Positions 1-9,274 of a stretch of 44,034 bases of DNA are shown one piece after another. A program made the translations under genes and the position numbers. The notes under the pieces are model-generated. The model saw nothing but the letters and a program-made list of their open reading frames with translations. It was not told the DNA's origin and searched no databases. Each line of letters opens with the position of its first letter. Position 1 is the first letter of the stretch. Source of the DNA: Chara braunii (lineage: Eukaryota; Streptophyta; Charophyceae; Charales; Characeae); NCBI GenBank assembly GCA_003427395.1, contig BFEA01000357.1:555413-599446 (forward strand), in the 5' to 3' direction.

Positions 1-304
1 CCAGCTGCTCTAAGTGCCGTGGGCCTACTCCCCGCTACCGGCGTGTTTACCCCCCTGCAACCCTTCCAAGTCACGGCCACAGGTAAGTACCGGCCTGGTG
101 GGCCTTGCAACCAACAAGTACCCGTGCGGGTCACACACACATACCCAACCAGCAAGCACTCAGACAGGCATGCAAACCAGCAGGCACGCATACACACAGA
201 CTTGGGACCATAGCAGAATGCGGGAATCACAGCAAGGCATTCATTCCATTGGCAAATCCCAGAAATCAGCAGTGTTCTCAGTCTGTGTTCTCTCTGTGTC
301 ATTA

Positions 305-306
<2 letters not shown>
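1..306 (-). repeat. Start of family-A LTR, probable 3' LTR, cut by window edge
   Basis: The minus strand starts TGTAATGAC at 306 and then follows the same order of words as the plus-strand LTRs at 28599 and 39202 (CACAGACTGAG, ACTTGTTGGTTG, GGCCGGTACTTACCTGTGG). Only the first 306 of about 1,350 bases are inside the window. On the minus strand it is immediately preceded by a pure GA tract, which is where a polypurine tract should lie. That makes it the 3' LTR of the element whose pol lies at 1208-3136. Confidence 0.85.

Positions 307-381
<75 letters not shown>
307..381. repeat. (CT)n microsatellite; GA tract next to LTR
   Basis: A pure CT dinucleotide run of about 75 bases. On the minus strand it is (GA)n and abuts the TGTAATG LTR start, so it sits in the polypurine-tract position and may be an expanded tract. 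Confidence 0.95.
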
Positions 382-383
<2 letters not shown>

Positions 384-510
384 TCGATACCAGGGACTAG
401 CCTGCGAAAGGTGTCGCCTTGATGCAGGTATGGACGCCCGAACGACGAAGCTGGAGCGCTGGCGCCAACAGGTGAGTCCTCAGGTAAGTCCCCTGGCCTT
501 CGCCATAGCC

Positions 511-596
<86 letters not shown>

Positions 597-1207
597 GGGT
601 GCGCTGTACTGCAGCTGCGCTGGCTGGCGCTGAAGTCCCCCTAATGTGCTATGCTGGCGCTGAAACCCTACCGCTATCATCGACTACTACTACTACTATT
701 ACTACTACGCTGAGATCCTACTGGATCCCTCAGTGTCTACCTGAAGAACGCCTATCAATGCCTACCGAGTACTGGGCAGTCTCGCTATGAATAGCGCTGG
801 ACTGCCTAGAGGCCGGCCATCCCAAGCCAGGGCCTACATCGGACTGGCGCCAAAATATGAAACCAATGGAGCGAATGGTCCTGGCGCCTAAACTGCTGCG
901 GACTCGAATCAGGGTCTGTACGAACTGGGCCTAATTGACCCTGGCACAAAACTGGTTGAGGGCCTGATGCTTAAATGACGCCCCAGGGCCTACCGCTACT
1001 TGTCCTAAATGGACCTACACCCTACTCCCACATGGTCGGGCCCGACAGGGCCTGTGTGGGATCTGAGTAGGCCACCCCCCCCTCCTTCCTTGAAAGATCG
1101 AGCTTACCGGCGAGGGCGAAGCTGTCTGTCGGAGGGAGGGATCGAAGTCCATGTGGGTGGGGCAGGTTGTACAACTTCCTTTGCTAGTCCTTGTCGCTCG
1201 TAGTGGG
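382..1207. other. Non-coding 3' region of the minus-strand element
   Basis: Between the LTR and the pol stop I see no coding signal. It contains a second CT run (514-594), a short ACT triplet run near 684-710, and repeated GGGCCTAC-type words. Two consensus splice-donor-like words, CAGGTGAGT and CAGGTAAGT, occur near 469-488 on the plus strand. Confidence 0.6.
514..594. repeat. (CT)n microsatellite
   Basis: A second pure CT run of about 80 bases, separated from the first by about 130 bases of unique sequence. On the minus strand it is a GA tract upstream of the one beside the LTR. Confidence 0.95.
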
Positions 1208-1645
1208 CTAGATTAGCGGTGCGGAGGCTTGTAAGTCTGCTCGCGAAATCCACCGCGTGTCGTCGAGGTCGCAACCTCTGAATGTAACCTTGTACTGCAT
1301 CGGCTTGTTGTCGTACTTGCAGTGCGTGATGATGCGATCGATCTCCTGATGACCATCCATGGAAGGAGGGTCCCGCGATCGTGGGTCCGGGAAGTCGTCG
1401 CTCTTGGCTGGTGTATATGTAGCCAGCTTGGAGGTGTGGAAGATCGGGTGGACCGGTAGATGCGGCGGGATTTCGATCACAAATGATGGGCCATCGGTCT
1501 CGTCGCCTGCGGATGATGTGACGGTCCACGGTCCAAACCACTTGGGGAGTAGCTTGCGGGAAACGTTTTGTTCGAGCGCAAACTCTTCCGCGGAGACCCA
1601 ACGGATCGGACATGGCACACAACGCCGATTAGCTTGCTGTTGCAT
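1208..1645 (-). pseudogene. Integrase C-terminal (GPY/F-like) region and chromodomain
   Basis: This minus-strand frame encodes about 145 residues. The first half has KWFGPW followed by a strand-rich stretch ending IPPHLPVHPIFHTSKL, the hallmark of the integrase GPY/F region of Ty3 elements. The second half has DGHQEIDRIITH, then YKVTFRG and TRWISRADL, which is the chromodomain pattern (E-x-I-x-x-I, then Y-x-V-x-F/W-x-G and W). Chromodomains of this type are known to steer integration towards modified histones. A TAG at 1658-1660 separates it from the upstream integrase core in the same frame, so this part alone is open but not an independent gene. A similar tail occurs on the plus strand at 38737-39003. 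Confidence 0.88.
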
Positions 1646-1657
1646 GCGGACTTGAGC

Positions 1658-2399
1658 CTATTGCATGTTTGCACGGGCTTTGGCCAGCAAGTCTCGGTAC
1701 TTTCGAACGAAGGAGGGAGAGCAAGGGGCATCAATGTCGGAAGTCCGTGGGAGTAAGAGATCAGCAAAGATACGGACTTTCCGACCACCATGGTGCAACT
1801 CGAATGGAGTCACACCGATCGCCGGATGCACCGAAGTGTTGTAGGCGAATTTGATGTCAACCCAATCCTGCTGGTCCGAACGGATGAGCGTACGAAGCAT
1901 CATTTGAGCAGTTTGATGTGCCCGCTCTGTTTGCCCGTCCGTTTGTGGATGTTGAGCCGAACTTGGTACGCTGTGGCTGCAAATCCAGACAATGTGCAAG
2001 AGTCACGCGAGCTCAAAAGCCGTGGCGCAATACTTGGAAGGAAGAAATTGTGCGTACTTACTCAAGCGGCCAATGACCGTGAGAATGTCGTCGTGCCTGA
2101 AGCGTTCGAGGGGGAATGGGCCGGTGACATCCATAGCAATGCAGAGGCCGGGTTCCAGAGGGATAAGCAACGGGCGCAGTTGCCCGTAGGGATTGCGATT
2201 ACGGGGTTTGCTTTGTCTGCGAACTTCACAAGATTCGCAATATCGAGTGACATCGGTAATGATGTCGGGCCACCATAATTGTTGTCGAAGTCTGGCGATC
2301 ATACAGTTGACTCTGAAGTGGTCGGCACGAGTCCGTAGTCGATGGTCTCGTGGGACGCATAGTGAGTCTTTGCCTCGTGAATGGAGAAGCAAGTAGCCG
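1658..2399 (-). pseudogene. Integrase zinc-binding and catalytic core, internally deleted
   Basis: On the minus strand, RLRQQLWWP and YCESCEV mark the end of the HHCC zinc-binding domain (about 2215-2290). AMDVTGPFP gives the first catalytic Asp and LTVIGRLSKYAQF follows. HPQTDGQTERAHQ supplies the catalytic Glu, followed by FAYNTSVHPAIGVTPFEL. The normal stretch between the first Asp and HPQTDGQTER, which carries the second Asp in an SDRD-like motif, is not present: the text jumps within about 25 residues, with a stop near 2000-2003. The two His of the zinc-binding motif lie in a divergent segment. An in-frame TAG at 1658 ends this part. It cannot encode an active DDE integrase. Confidence 0.85.
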
Positions 2400-2603
2400 T
2401 CAGACCGACGGGTGATCCAAAGAAAGTTGCTCGTACAGATTGGCATAATCGGTATCCGACTTGTATGCGCGCACAAAATGCTGATGAAGGTCGTTGTCGA
2501 AGTCGAACGCGTGATGCAGTGCTGCGCAAAGATCTGATCTTTGCGAGAGAGCATTCGCGGCTCGGTTTGAGAGACCCGAAATGCCGTAGCCGGAAGCGTC
2601 CAT
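2400..2603 (-). pseudogene. RNase H remnant joined to the integrase linker
   Basis: The frame continues from RT into MDASGYGISG, the start of the Ty3 RNase H domain with its first catalytic Asp. It then passes at once into NRAANALSQRSDL, which corresponds to the very end of that domain (the usual ...ADALSRR). About a hundred residues of RNase H, including the remaining catalytic acids, are missing without loss of frame. The rest is the linker towards the integrase zinc-binding domain. This looks like an internal deletion. The same break could be an assembly collapse, but there is no repeat at the junction that I can see. Confidence 0.78.
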
Positions 2604-3136
2604 AGTCACTGTCGTTGGCAAGGTGGGATCATAGATAGTCAAGACGATAGCGAGAAGCAACGCCATCTTCAATTTTTGGAACGAACTCCGGACTTTGTCG
2701 GTGAAGTGGAAGGGCACTTTTGGCGACTGCAATTTCGACAAAGGTGCAACGTTCCGTGCATATCCGCTGATGAAGTGTTGGTAGTACCCGACCAATCCCA
2801 TGAAAGAACGCACTTTCGTAGTGTTGTTGTTCGGTTCCGGCCAATCTTGAATGACCCTGATCTTGTCCGTGAGCGGACGGATGCCTAGTGGCGTCACAAA
2901 GTGCCCCAAGTACTCGAGCTCTTGTTGCGCGAATTCGCATTTGGCTCGATTGGCCTTGTACTTGGCCGTATGTAACCTGTACAGAACGGTGCGTAGATGC
3001 GCGAGGTGTTCGTCCAAGTCCGGCTATACACCAAAATGTCATCGAGGTAGATGAGCACGAACTGGTCCAACATGTTGTGAAATTCCGTTGTCATTGTCGC
3101 TTGGAAGGTGGCCGGGGCATTTGTGAGGCCGAAGAG
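2604..3136 (-). pseudogene. Reverse transcriptase fragment (palm and thumb)
   Basis: Minus strand: [11 protein letters not shown], then [11 protein letters not shown] with the catalytic YLDD at 3038-3049, then [29 protein letters not shown] and VRSFMGLVGYYQHFISGYA. These are successive conserved blocks of Ty3 reverse transcriptase. A one-base frameshift separates the YLDD block (frame of the segment above 3022) from the LDEHL block (frame ending at 2400). Everything upstream of [10 protein letters not shown] (fingers and first half of the palm, with the first catalytic Asp) is absent, because the sequence turns into a TAGAG array at 3137. The array happens to read in frame into RT. It cannot make an active polymerase. 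Confidence 0.92.
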
Positions 3137-5369
3137 TGTAGTAGAGTAGAGTGGGTAGAGTATAGTAGAGTGTCGTAGAGTAGAGTGTCGTATTGTGGTG
3201 TAGAGTAGAGTAAAGTAGAGTAGAATAGAGTAGAGTGGAGTAGAGTACAGTAGAGTAGAGTAGGGTACAATATAGTAGAGTTTTGTAGAGTGTCGTACTA
3301 TGTTGTAGAGTGTCATAGAGTAGAAAAGAGTGTCGTAGAGTGTTGTAGAGTAGAATAAAGTGTCGTAGAGTAGAGTAGAGTGTTAGAGAGTGTCGTAGAG
3401 TAGAGTAGAGTACAACAAAGTAGAGTAGAGCAGAATAGAGTGGAGTACAATACAATAAGAGTAGAGTAGAGTGTCGTACAATAGAGTTGAGTAGTGTCGT
3501 TGAGTAGAGTAGAGTAAAGTGTTAGAGTAAAATAAAGTGTCGTAGAGTAGAGTAGAGTGTCAGAGAGTACAGTAGAGTGTCGTAGAGTATAGTCGAGTAG
3601 AGTAGTGTCGTGTAGAGTAAAGTAGAGTTGTGTCGTAGAGTAGAGTGTTGTAGAGTGTCTTAGAGTAGAGTAGAATAGAGTAGAGTAGAGTAGAGTAGAG
3701 TAAAGTAGAATGGAGTAGAGTGTCTTACAGTAGAGTAGAGTAGAGTGTTCTAGAGTTTCTTAGAGTAGAGTGGTGTTGTAGAGAAGAGTGTAGTAAAGTG
3801 GAGTATAGTGGCGTAGAGTGTCGTAGAGTGTCGTATAGTGGCATAGGGTAGAGTGTCGTATAGTGGCGTAGAGTAGATAGAGTAGAGTTTTGTAGAGTGT
3901 TGTAGTGTGTCGTACAGTGTCATAGAGTACATAAGAGTGTTGTAGATTGTCGTAGAGTAGAGTAGAGTAGAGTAGAGTAGAGTAGAGTGTCGTGGAGTAT
4001 CATAGAGTAGAGTGTCGTACAATAGAGTAGAGTAGAGTACGGTGTCGTAGAGTAGAGTACACTAGACTAGAATAAAGTAAATTAGAGTGTCGTAGAGTGT
4101 CATAGAGTGTCGTAGAGTGTCGTAGAGTGTCGTAAAGTGTCGTAGAGTGTCGTAGAGTTGAGTAGAGTCGAGTCGAGTAGAGTAGAGTAGAGTGTCGTAA
4201 AGTAGAGTGTCATAGAGTGTCGTAAAGTAGAGTATCGTAGTGTGCCGTTGAGTACAGTGTCGTAGAGTAGAGTAGAGTAGAGTAGAGTAGAGTAGAGTAG
4301 AGTAGAGTAGAATGTCATAGAGTGTCGTAGAGTGTCGTTGAGTACAGTGTCGTAGAGTAGAGTAGAGTAGAGTGTCGTAGCATAGAGTAGAATGTCGTAC
4401 AATAGAGTAGAGTAGAGTACAGTGTTGTAGAGTAGAGAAGAGTGTCCTAGAGTGTCGTGAGAGTGGGATAGAGTGGAATAGAGTAGAATAGAGTGTCGTA
4501 GAGTCGAGTAGAGTAGAGTGTCATAGAGTAGAGTAGATTGTCGTAGAGTAGAATAGAGTAGAGTAGAGTGTCGTAGAGTAGAGTAGAGTGTCGTTGAGTC
4601 GAGTAGAGTAGAGTGTTGTAGAGTGTCTTAGAGTAGAGTAGAGTAGAGTGTAGTAGAGTAGAGTGTAGTAGAGTAGAGTAGAGTAGAGTGGGTAGAGTAG
4701 AGTAAAGTAGAGTAGAGTAGTGGAGTAGAGTGTCATAGAGTGTTGTAAAGTAGAGTGCCATAGAGTGTCGTAATGTAGAGTGTCGTAGTGTGTCGTTGAG
4801 TAAAGTAGAGTACAGTGTCGTAGAGTGTCGTAGAGTGTCGTAGAGTGCCGTAGAGTAGAATGTCATAGAGTGTCGTAAAGTAGTGTTGTAGAGTGTCGTT
4901 GAGTAGAGTACAATGTCGTAGAGTAGAGTAGAGTGTCGTAGAGTAGAATGTCGTAGAGTAGAGTAGAGTAGAGTAGAGTACAGTACAGTGTCGTAGAGTA
5001 GAGAAGAGTGTCCTAGAGTGTCGTAGAGTGGAATAGAGTGTCATAGAGTGTCGTAGAGTAGAGTAGATTGTCGTAGAGTAGAATAGAGTAGAGTAGAGTG
5101 TTCTACAATAGAGTAGAATGTCGTAGAGTGGAGTAGAGTGTCGTCGAGTCGAGTCGAGTAGAGTGTTGTAGAGTGTCTTAGAGTAGAGTAGAGTGTAGTA
5201 GAGTAGAGCAGAGTAGAGTTGAGTAGAGTGGGTAGAGTAGAGTAAAGTAGAATAGAGTGCCGTAGCGTAGAGCATAGTAGAGTATCGTAGAGTGTCGTAG
5301 AGTACAGTTTTGTAGAGTGTCGTAAAGTGTTATAGAGTACAAAAGTGTGTCATAGGGTGTCGTAGAGTA
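3137..5369. repeat. 2.2-kb degenerate TAGAG / TAGAGTGTCG tandem array
   Basis: The basic unit is the pentamer TAGAG, often paired with GTGTCG to give a 10-mer TAGAGTGTCG. Point variants (TGTCA, TGTTG, TAAAG, TGGAG) are scattered throughout. Register in multiples of five is mostly kept, so neither CTCTA nor CGACACTCTA generates stops on the minus strand. This explains the long Leu-Tyr-Ser-Thr-Leu-type reading frames there, which I do not regard as genes. One end abuts the RT fragment exactly and the other runs into a (GT)n tract. Confidence 0.95.
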
Positions 5370-5530
5370 CGTGTGTGTGTGTGCGTGTGTGTGTGTGTGC
5401 GGGTGCGTATCACGTGTGTGTGTGTGTGTCTGTTTGTATGTATCTGTGCCCCCGTGTGTGTGTGTGTGTGTGTATGTGCATGTGTCTGTGCGATTGTATG
5501 TCTGTGTATGTGTGTGTGTGCCCCCGTGTG

Positions 5531-5583
<53 letters not shown>
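5370..5583. repeat. (GT)n-rich low-complexity tract
   Basis: Interrupted GT dinucleotide repeats with short C-rich breaks (CCCCCGTGTG twice). It starts directly after the TAGAG array. Cys/Val-rich frames here are artefacts of the repeat. Confidence 0.95.
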
Positions 5584-5608
5584 CACGTGTGATCGGTAGC
5601 AGAGGTCA

Positions 5609-5710
5609 ATGAGGGCTTTTTCTCACTTATTGGTAACCAAGTGCACTGTAGGCTTTTTCTCAGCTATTTGGCAACCAAGTGCACTGTAGGCTTTTTCTCA
5701 CCTATTTGGG
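5609..5710. repeat. About 38-bp tandem repeat, three copies
   Basis: GGCTTTTTCTCA recurs at about 5613, 5651 and 5689, each followed by a CTATTTGG-like word and AACCAAGTGCACTGTA. Flanking GATCGGTAGCAGAGGTC and ACCGGTAGCACAGGTCC also match each other, so the block is bracketed by a further direct repeat. Confidence 0.85.
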
Positions 5711-5759
5711 GACCGGTAGCACAGGTCCATGAGGGCTACCGGTAACACAGTGGGGGGGA

Positions 5760-6350
5760 ACTGCTGGAGTGGCAAAATTGGAGAATGCATCGAATTGCCT
5801 CCGTGATTTATTTCACGGTTGAAATGATTTTTTTGTTTCTTTAAGATATTGTTCCTAGGAAGATCACGATGAAATCTGCATACCCTCCAATGTCCAGACT
5901 TCTTGGATATATTGTATTAGTCGGAAAAATCACTGAAGTCGGGGTACTTTTCCTGTTGGCCGACACATGATAGAGCAGCAAAAAGCAGCAAAAATGGAAT
6001 ATAGGGCGAATTGGCACCGCATTTATTTCACGATCTTATTTTTTTTTTAAATTTTAAATATTTTTCGTGGAAAGATCATGACCAAATCTACAGGCCCTTC
6101 ATTTTTCAGATTTGTGGAGTCATCCTTCTGAGCGCAAAAAATCGCGGAAGTTGTGGTACTTTTCCCGTTGGCCAACACGTGCCAAAATGACAAAAATGCA
6201 ACGAAACGGCGAGGCATTTATTTCACGGTCTATTTTTTTAATTATTTTTTTTTATATTTGTTTCCTGGAAAGATCACAACCTAATCTACAGGATCTCAAG
6301 TTTTCATATTTTTCTTCAATTCGTCTGAGCGCAAAAAATCGTCAGAGTTG
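5760..6350. repeat. Satellite-like repeat of about 200 bp, three diverged copies
   Basis: The word ATTTATTTCACG occurs near 5806, 6021 and 6216. In each unit it is followed by a T-rich stretch, then GAAAGATCA, then AATCTRCAG. Two of the units also contain GAGCGCAAAAAATCG and GGTACTTTTCC with GTTGGCC. Spacing is about 195-215 bases. The first unit has a perfect small palindrome, CCGTGA-TTTATT-TCACGG. No coding signal. Confidence 0.82.
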
Positions 6351-6596
6351 GCGGTCAAAAATTGCAAGACTGGACCCGCCTGCCACAGTGTGCAACATTA
6401 GGGTTTGGACACAGGCACATCCTGACCTGCCAGCTGCCTGACGTTGGATACGCTTCATAAAGAAGCAGTCCCCGAAAACACACAGGGACCAATCGACCTA
6501 ACTGGTTATCAGATCAGGCAGTTGCGTATCTCAAATCTGTGCGTGGGTTCAAACCCCTCCAACAACCATTGGCAGTGAACTTCATAATCTTAATAT
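6351..6596. other. No gene seen
   Basis: Unique sequence between the satellite units and the GT-rich tract. It holds a T-loop-like word at 6542-6556, but no tRNA cloverleaf could be drawn around it. Confidence 0.5.
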
Positions 6597-6775
6597 TTGT
6601 GTGTGGGTGTGTGTGTGGGTGTGTGTGTTGCGTGGGTGGGTGTGTGGGTGTGTGTCAAGGGCACGTGCGTGGGGGTGTGTGTGTGCGTGTGTGGGTGTGT
6701 GGGTGTGCGTGTGTGGGTGTGTGTGTGTCTCGTGGGTGTGGGTGTGAGTGCTTGCGTGGGTGGGTGGCTGCAGCT
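6597..6775. repeat. GTGTGGGT-type microsatellite
   Basis: Imperfect GTGTGGGT/GTGTGTGC repeats. Reading frames across it on either strand are low-complexity. Confidence 0.9.
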
Positions 6776-6779
6776 GCCT

Positions 6780-7200
6780 GCGCCCGCCCAACCACCCCGA
6801 TACCTTTTGCCATCTTGCCCAAGAAACAAATTCCGCGCCGCGCGAAAAGCCACGAAAGGAAAATGAAAAGAAACGCGTGCCCAACCACCCCGATGCCTTT
6901 TGCCATCTTGCCCAAGAAACAAATTCCGTGCTGCGCGAAAAGCCGCGAAAGGAAAAGGAAAAAAAGCGGGAAACGACAAACGCGCGGTCTGTTTCGCAAA
7001 AACCGTGACGACAAAAGGAAAACGAAAAAAAGCGTGAAACAACACACGAAGAACAAAAAGAAAAAGAATACCCACGTGACGAAAGAAAAAGAAAAGAATT
7101 TCCGCACAGCGCGAAACAGACGAAACCCGAAACGACGAAAAAGAAAAAGAAATTCCACACCGTGCCACACGATGAATGAAAAATAAAAAGAAAAAAAAAA
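6780..7200. repeat. 93-bp tandem duplication followed by AAG-rich tract
   Basis: CCCAACCACCCCGATRCC with CATCTTGCCCAAGAAACAAA occurs from about 6787 and again from about 6880, a 93-base period. Further decayed units with GCGCGAAA and GAAAAAG follow to about 7200. The resulting Lys/Arg-rich plus-strand frame and Phe-rich minus-strand frames come from base composition. Confidence 0.85.
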
Positions 7201-8137
7201 ATCTGCGCGAGCCGCTTATCGACGGCGGCCGCTTCAAGATATTCCATCGCATCTACGCCCGCCGCCGCCCGGCCCCGTGGGCGCGCACTCACGTTTGCTG
7301 GCGCGTTGTGAACAATTTGGTACGCGCACTGCTCTGCACACCCCCCTGCCCTCAATCGCCTTCATCTGCCGGCCCGCACCAAAACTTCAGCCCGATTTCG
7401 GAGCGCAGCGGACCATCGACCTCCCCTCCCGCGGCCAATGCTTCTTAAGGGATAGGATGTGCAAGTGTGCCGCTTCGGTGGCAGACTGGTGTGTGGGCAC
7501 TTTACGCTGAACCACACAAACGTGTCCAACGTTGCATTTTCTATTATATGGTCTATCTATACGTTTTTGTTATGGATGGTCTGTTATGATTTGTGGAGGA
7601 AATGAGAGAGAGAATTTGGGGCGCTTTAACAACATACATTCCAATCTTGCTAGCTCTCTGTCTTAAGCAGATTTCAGCGGTTTTCTCTGTGGATGGATTG
7701 ATGTGTTTTGTTGGTTGTTTTTTTTAATACATGGCCTAATTCCTTGACCTGCTTTGCTGAAGTAATGTCTGTGGGTGGCCACAAGTTTTTTGTGGGGTGG
7801 GAGTTTGGGGTTTTGGCCACAATATCTTGGCGAGGAGGCTCCGAGAGTGTTTGCTGTGGGTGTCATTCCTGCGGGCTGCTCATTCGGAGCACATGGAAGA
7901 ATGGGGTAGCTTCTAGGGTGTTTTTAAGCAGTAGGGCTCCTGGTGTCGCGTGGAGATCTTGTAGTACTCTTAGTGGCCTCGCTGTAGCACTAGGACATCA
8001 TCCGATTCTGCAGGTTGCATGGTAGGGGGAGGGTCATGGCACTCTTGGTGTTGCATACAGGTCGTGTGGTGTATTTTTGATTTGTGGTGGCGTTGTAGGC
8101 CGGCACAGAGGGTCAGTGTTTTTTTCAGACCATTGGC
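7201..8137. other. Unassigned region, no gene seen
   Basis: 7201-7500 is GC-rich and 7500-8137 is GT-rich. I see no conserved motif, LTR end or tandem structure. Short open frames exist but show no recognisable domain. Confidence 0.4.
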
Positions 8138-8596
8138 ATGTGTGGTCGGTGCGTTTTTGTTAGCGGAGCCTTTTGTGTTATGCTATGCTGTTTTGTGGTT
8201 TTGTGGGGCGACTTGGAGGGCTCTCCAAGTCTGTCCGGACCTATGGTGGATGGGGTCGATGCTTTCGTGCTGGTGGAGTCCTCTGTCTTAGGTAAGTTGC
8301 TTCTGCCCTCCACCCTTTTATGGATCAAAGAAATATATGTATGCAGGCACCCTCCGCATCCGGACACTATATGTCCATTCTGCGGCCGTGGGCGCTATAC
8401 TGAGTGCATGGTCTTTTGTGGTGACCGTTCTTCCTTCATTTTGACCTGCAATCGACATGCCATTTGTGGGGGGTGTATGGTGGGGATGCTCAATGCCAGC
8501 CGTCGTGGCAATTGTTGCACTGAGAATGCTATGCTAGGTCTTCCATATGTTCATCCACCTCATCCGTACAGCAGGCCTTCACCTGCATCAACTTAG
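8138..8596 (+). CDS. Hypothetical Cys/His-rich ORF with RING-like spacing
   Basis: An open frame of 152 residues that I do not recognise as a family member. From about residue 79 it has CPFCG, then CMVFCGDRSSF, then CNRHAICGGC and a later CC pair. C-x2-C followed by C-x2-H-x2-C-x2-C resembles the middle of a RING or related zinc-binding fold, where the final C-x2-C would be replaced by CC. The first 70 residues are hydrophobic and GT-rich and may not be coding. There is a donor-like AGGTAAGT at 8290-8297 and an AG at about 8346, so the Cys-rich part could be a separate exon. It ends directly upstream of a family-B LTR, so it may instead be flanking or U3 DNA. Confidence 0.3.
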   Translation: MCGRCVFVSGAFCVMLCCFVVLWGDLEGSPSLSGPMVDGVDAFVLVESSVLGKLLLPSTLLWIKEIYVCRHPPHPDTICPFCGRGRYTECMVFCGDRSSFILTCNRHAICGGCMVGMLNASRRGNCCTENAMLGLPYVHPPHPYSRPSPAST

Positions 8597-9058
8597 TGTT
8601 TCTTCACCGTCATCCTTGGGAGCTGCACTCACCTGCCAAGTGGACACTTCATCTGCTTCGCGATTGGTGCAGAGAGGGGTGTCGGATTTAGGAGGGTGTG
8701 TGGCGATTGGCAGGCTTGATAGGTTGGGTGCTTGCAAGCACCATAGCTAGTGCTTGAGGAAGAGGGAGGGGCGAGAAGCATGCCGGATACTTCAATGAAT
8801 ATTTGGAAATAATTGGACCGCGGGTGTCGATAACGTGGTTGGGATTCTTGGAAAATAGTGCGTTTGATTGAACTGGAGAGAACAGGGTGAATTAGAATTG
8901 AATTGAATTCAATTCTATTTTTTGTATTTGTGTGTTTCCGCTGTGTATTCTCATCATCTGGATTGGTGTGGATTGCTCTCTCCAAGTTTACTTGTGATTG
9001 CACGTGTATGGGAATGTGTGAATGTCATTCTGGATTGGTTTCAATCAGGCACATAACA
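8597..9058 (+). repeat. Family-B LTR, copy 1 (5' LTR)
   Basis: The stretch is nearly colinear with 22208-22677 (shared words: CATCCTTGGGAGCTGCACTC, GGGGTGTCGGATTTAGGAGG, AATTGGACCG, GATAACGTGGTTGGGATTC, TCAATCAGGCAC). It ends ...AACA at 9058 and is followed within two bases by a tRNA-iMet PBS, which marks it as a 5' LTR on the plus strand. The left edge is only approximate because homology fades gradually near 8560-8600. Confidence 0.85.
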
Positions 9059-9060
9059 GT

Positions 9061-9073
9061 TGGTATCAGAGCC
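9061..9073 (+). promoter_or_regulatory. Primer-binding site (initiator Met tRNA)
   Basis: TGGTATCAGAGCC is complementary to the 3' end of plant initiator methionine tRNA, the usual primer of plant LTR retrotransposons. It lies two bases after the LTR end. Confidence 0.92.
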
Positions 9074-9274
9074 ACTGCCGCGGGCATCCAGCGGATTGAT
9101 TGATTGGCCATCAACTCGCTGGCTGGCAGTTGGTGGTTTGGGGCGGTGTCCCGTTTTCTTCAACGGTTGTCGGCAGTGCGAGTTGCTGATTGATTGGTGT
9201 TCATTGGCGAGGTGAAAAAAATAAAAATAGAAAGTGGAGTGGTCTCCCAGCTTGAGCTGGCTGACAGGGTTAAT

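Larger units (their letters stand above)
1..3136 (-). mobile_element. 3' part of a Ty3/gypsy chromovirus, family A
   Basis: Read on the minus strand, the order is RT fragment, RNase H remnant, integrase, GPY/F-like region and chromodomain, a non-coding tail, a GA tract, then an LTR start. That is the standard 3' order of a Ty3 chromovirus. The 5' LTR, gag, protease and first half of RT are absent: the sequence changes abruptly at 3136/3137 into a TAGAG array. Several frameshifts, a stop codon and internal deletions make it a dead copy. The LTR start matches the two family-A LTRs at 28599 and 39202. Confidence 0.88.

Noticed and set aside
3137-5275. Long minus-strand frames rich in Leu, Tyr, Ser, Thr
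   Set aside because: They follow from a 5-base repeat without stops in that strand. No conserved start, no domain.
5371-5612. Cys/Val-rich frames in the GT tract
   Set aside because: Dinucleotide repeat translated in different frames.
6542-6556. T-loop-like GTGGGTTCAAACCCC
   Set aside because: No matching acceptor, D or anticodon stem could be drawn upstream, so no tRNA call.
6539-7355. Lys/Arg-rich plus frame and Phe/His-rich minus frames of over 200 codons
   Set aside because: They span microsatellites and an AAG-rich tandem repeat. All are composition-driven.
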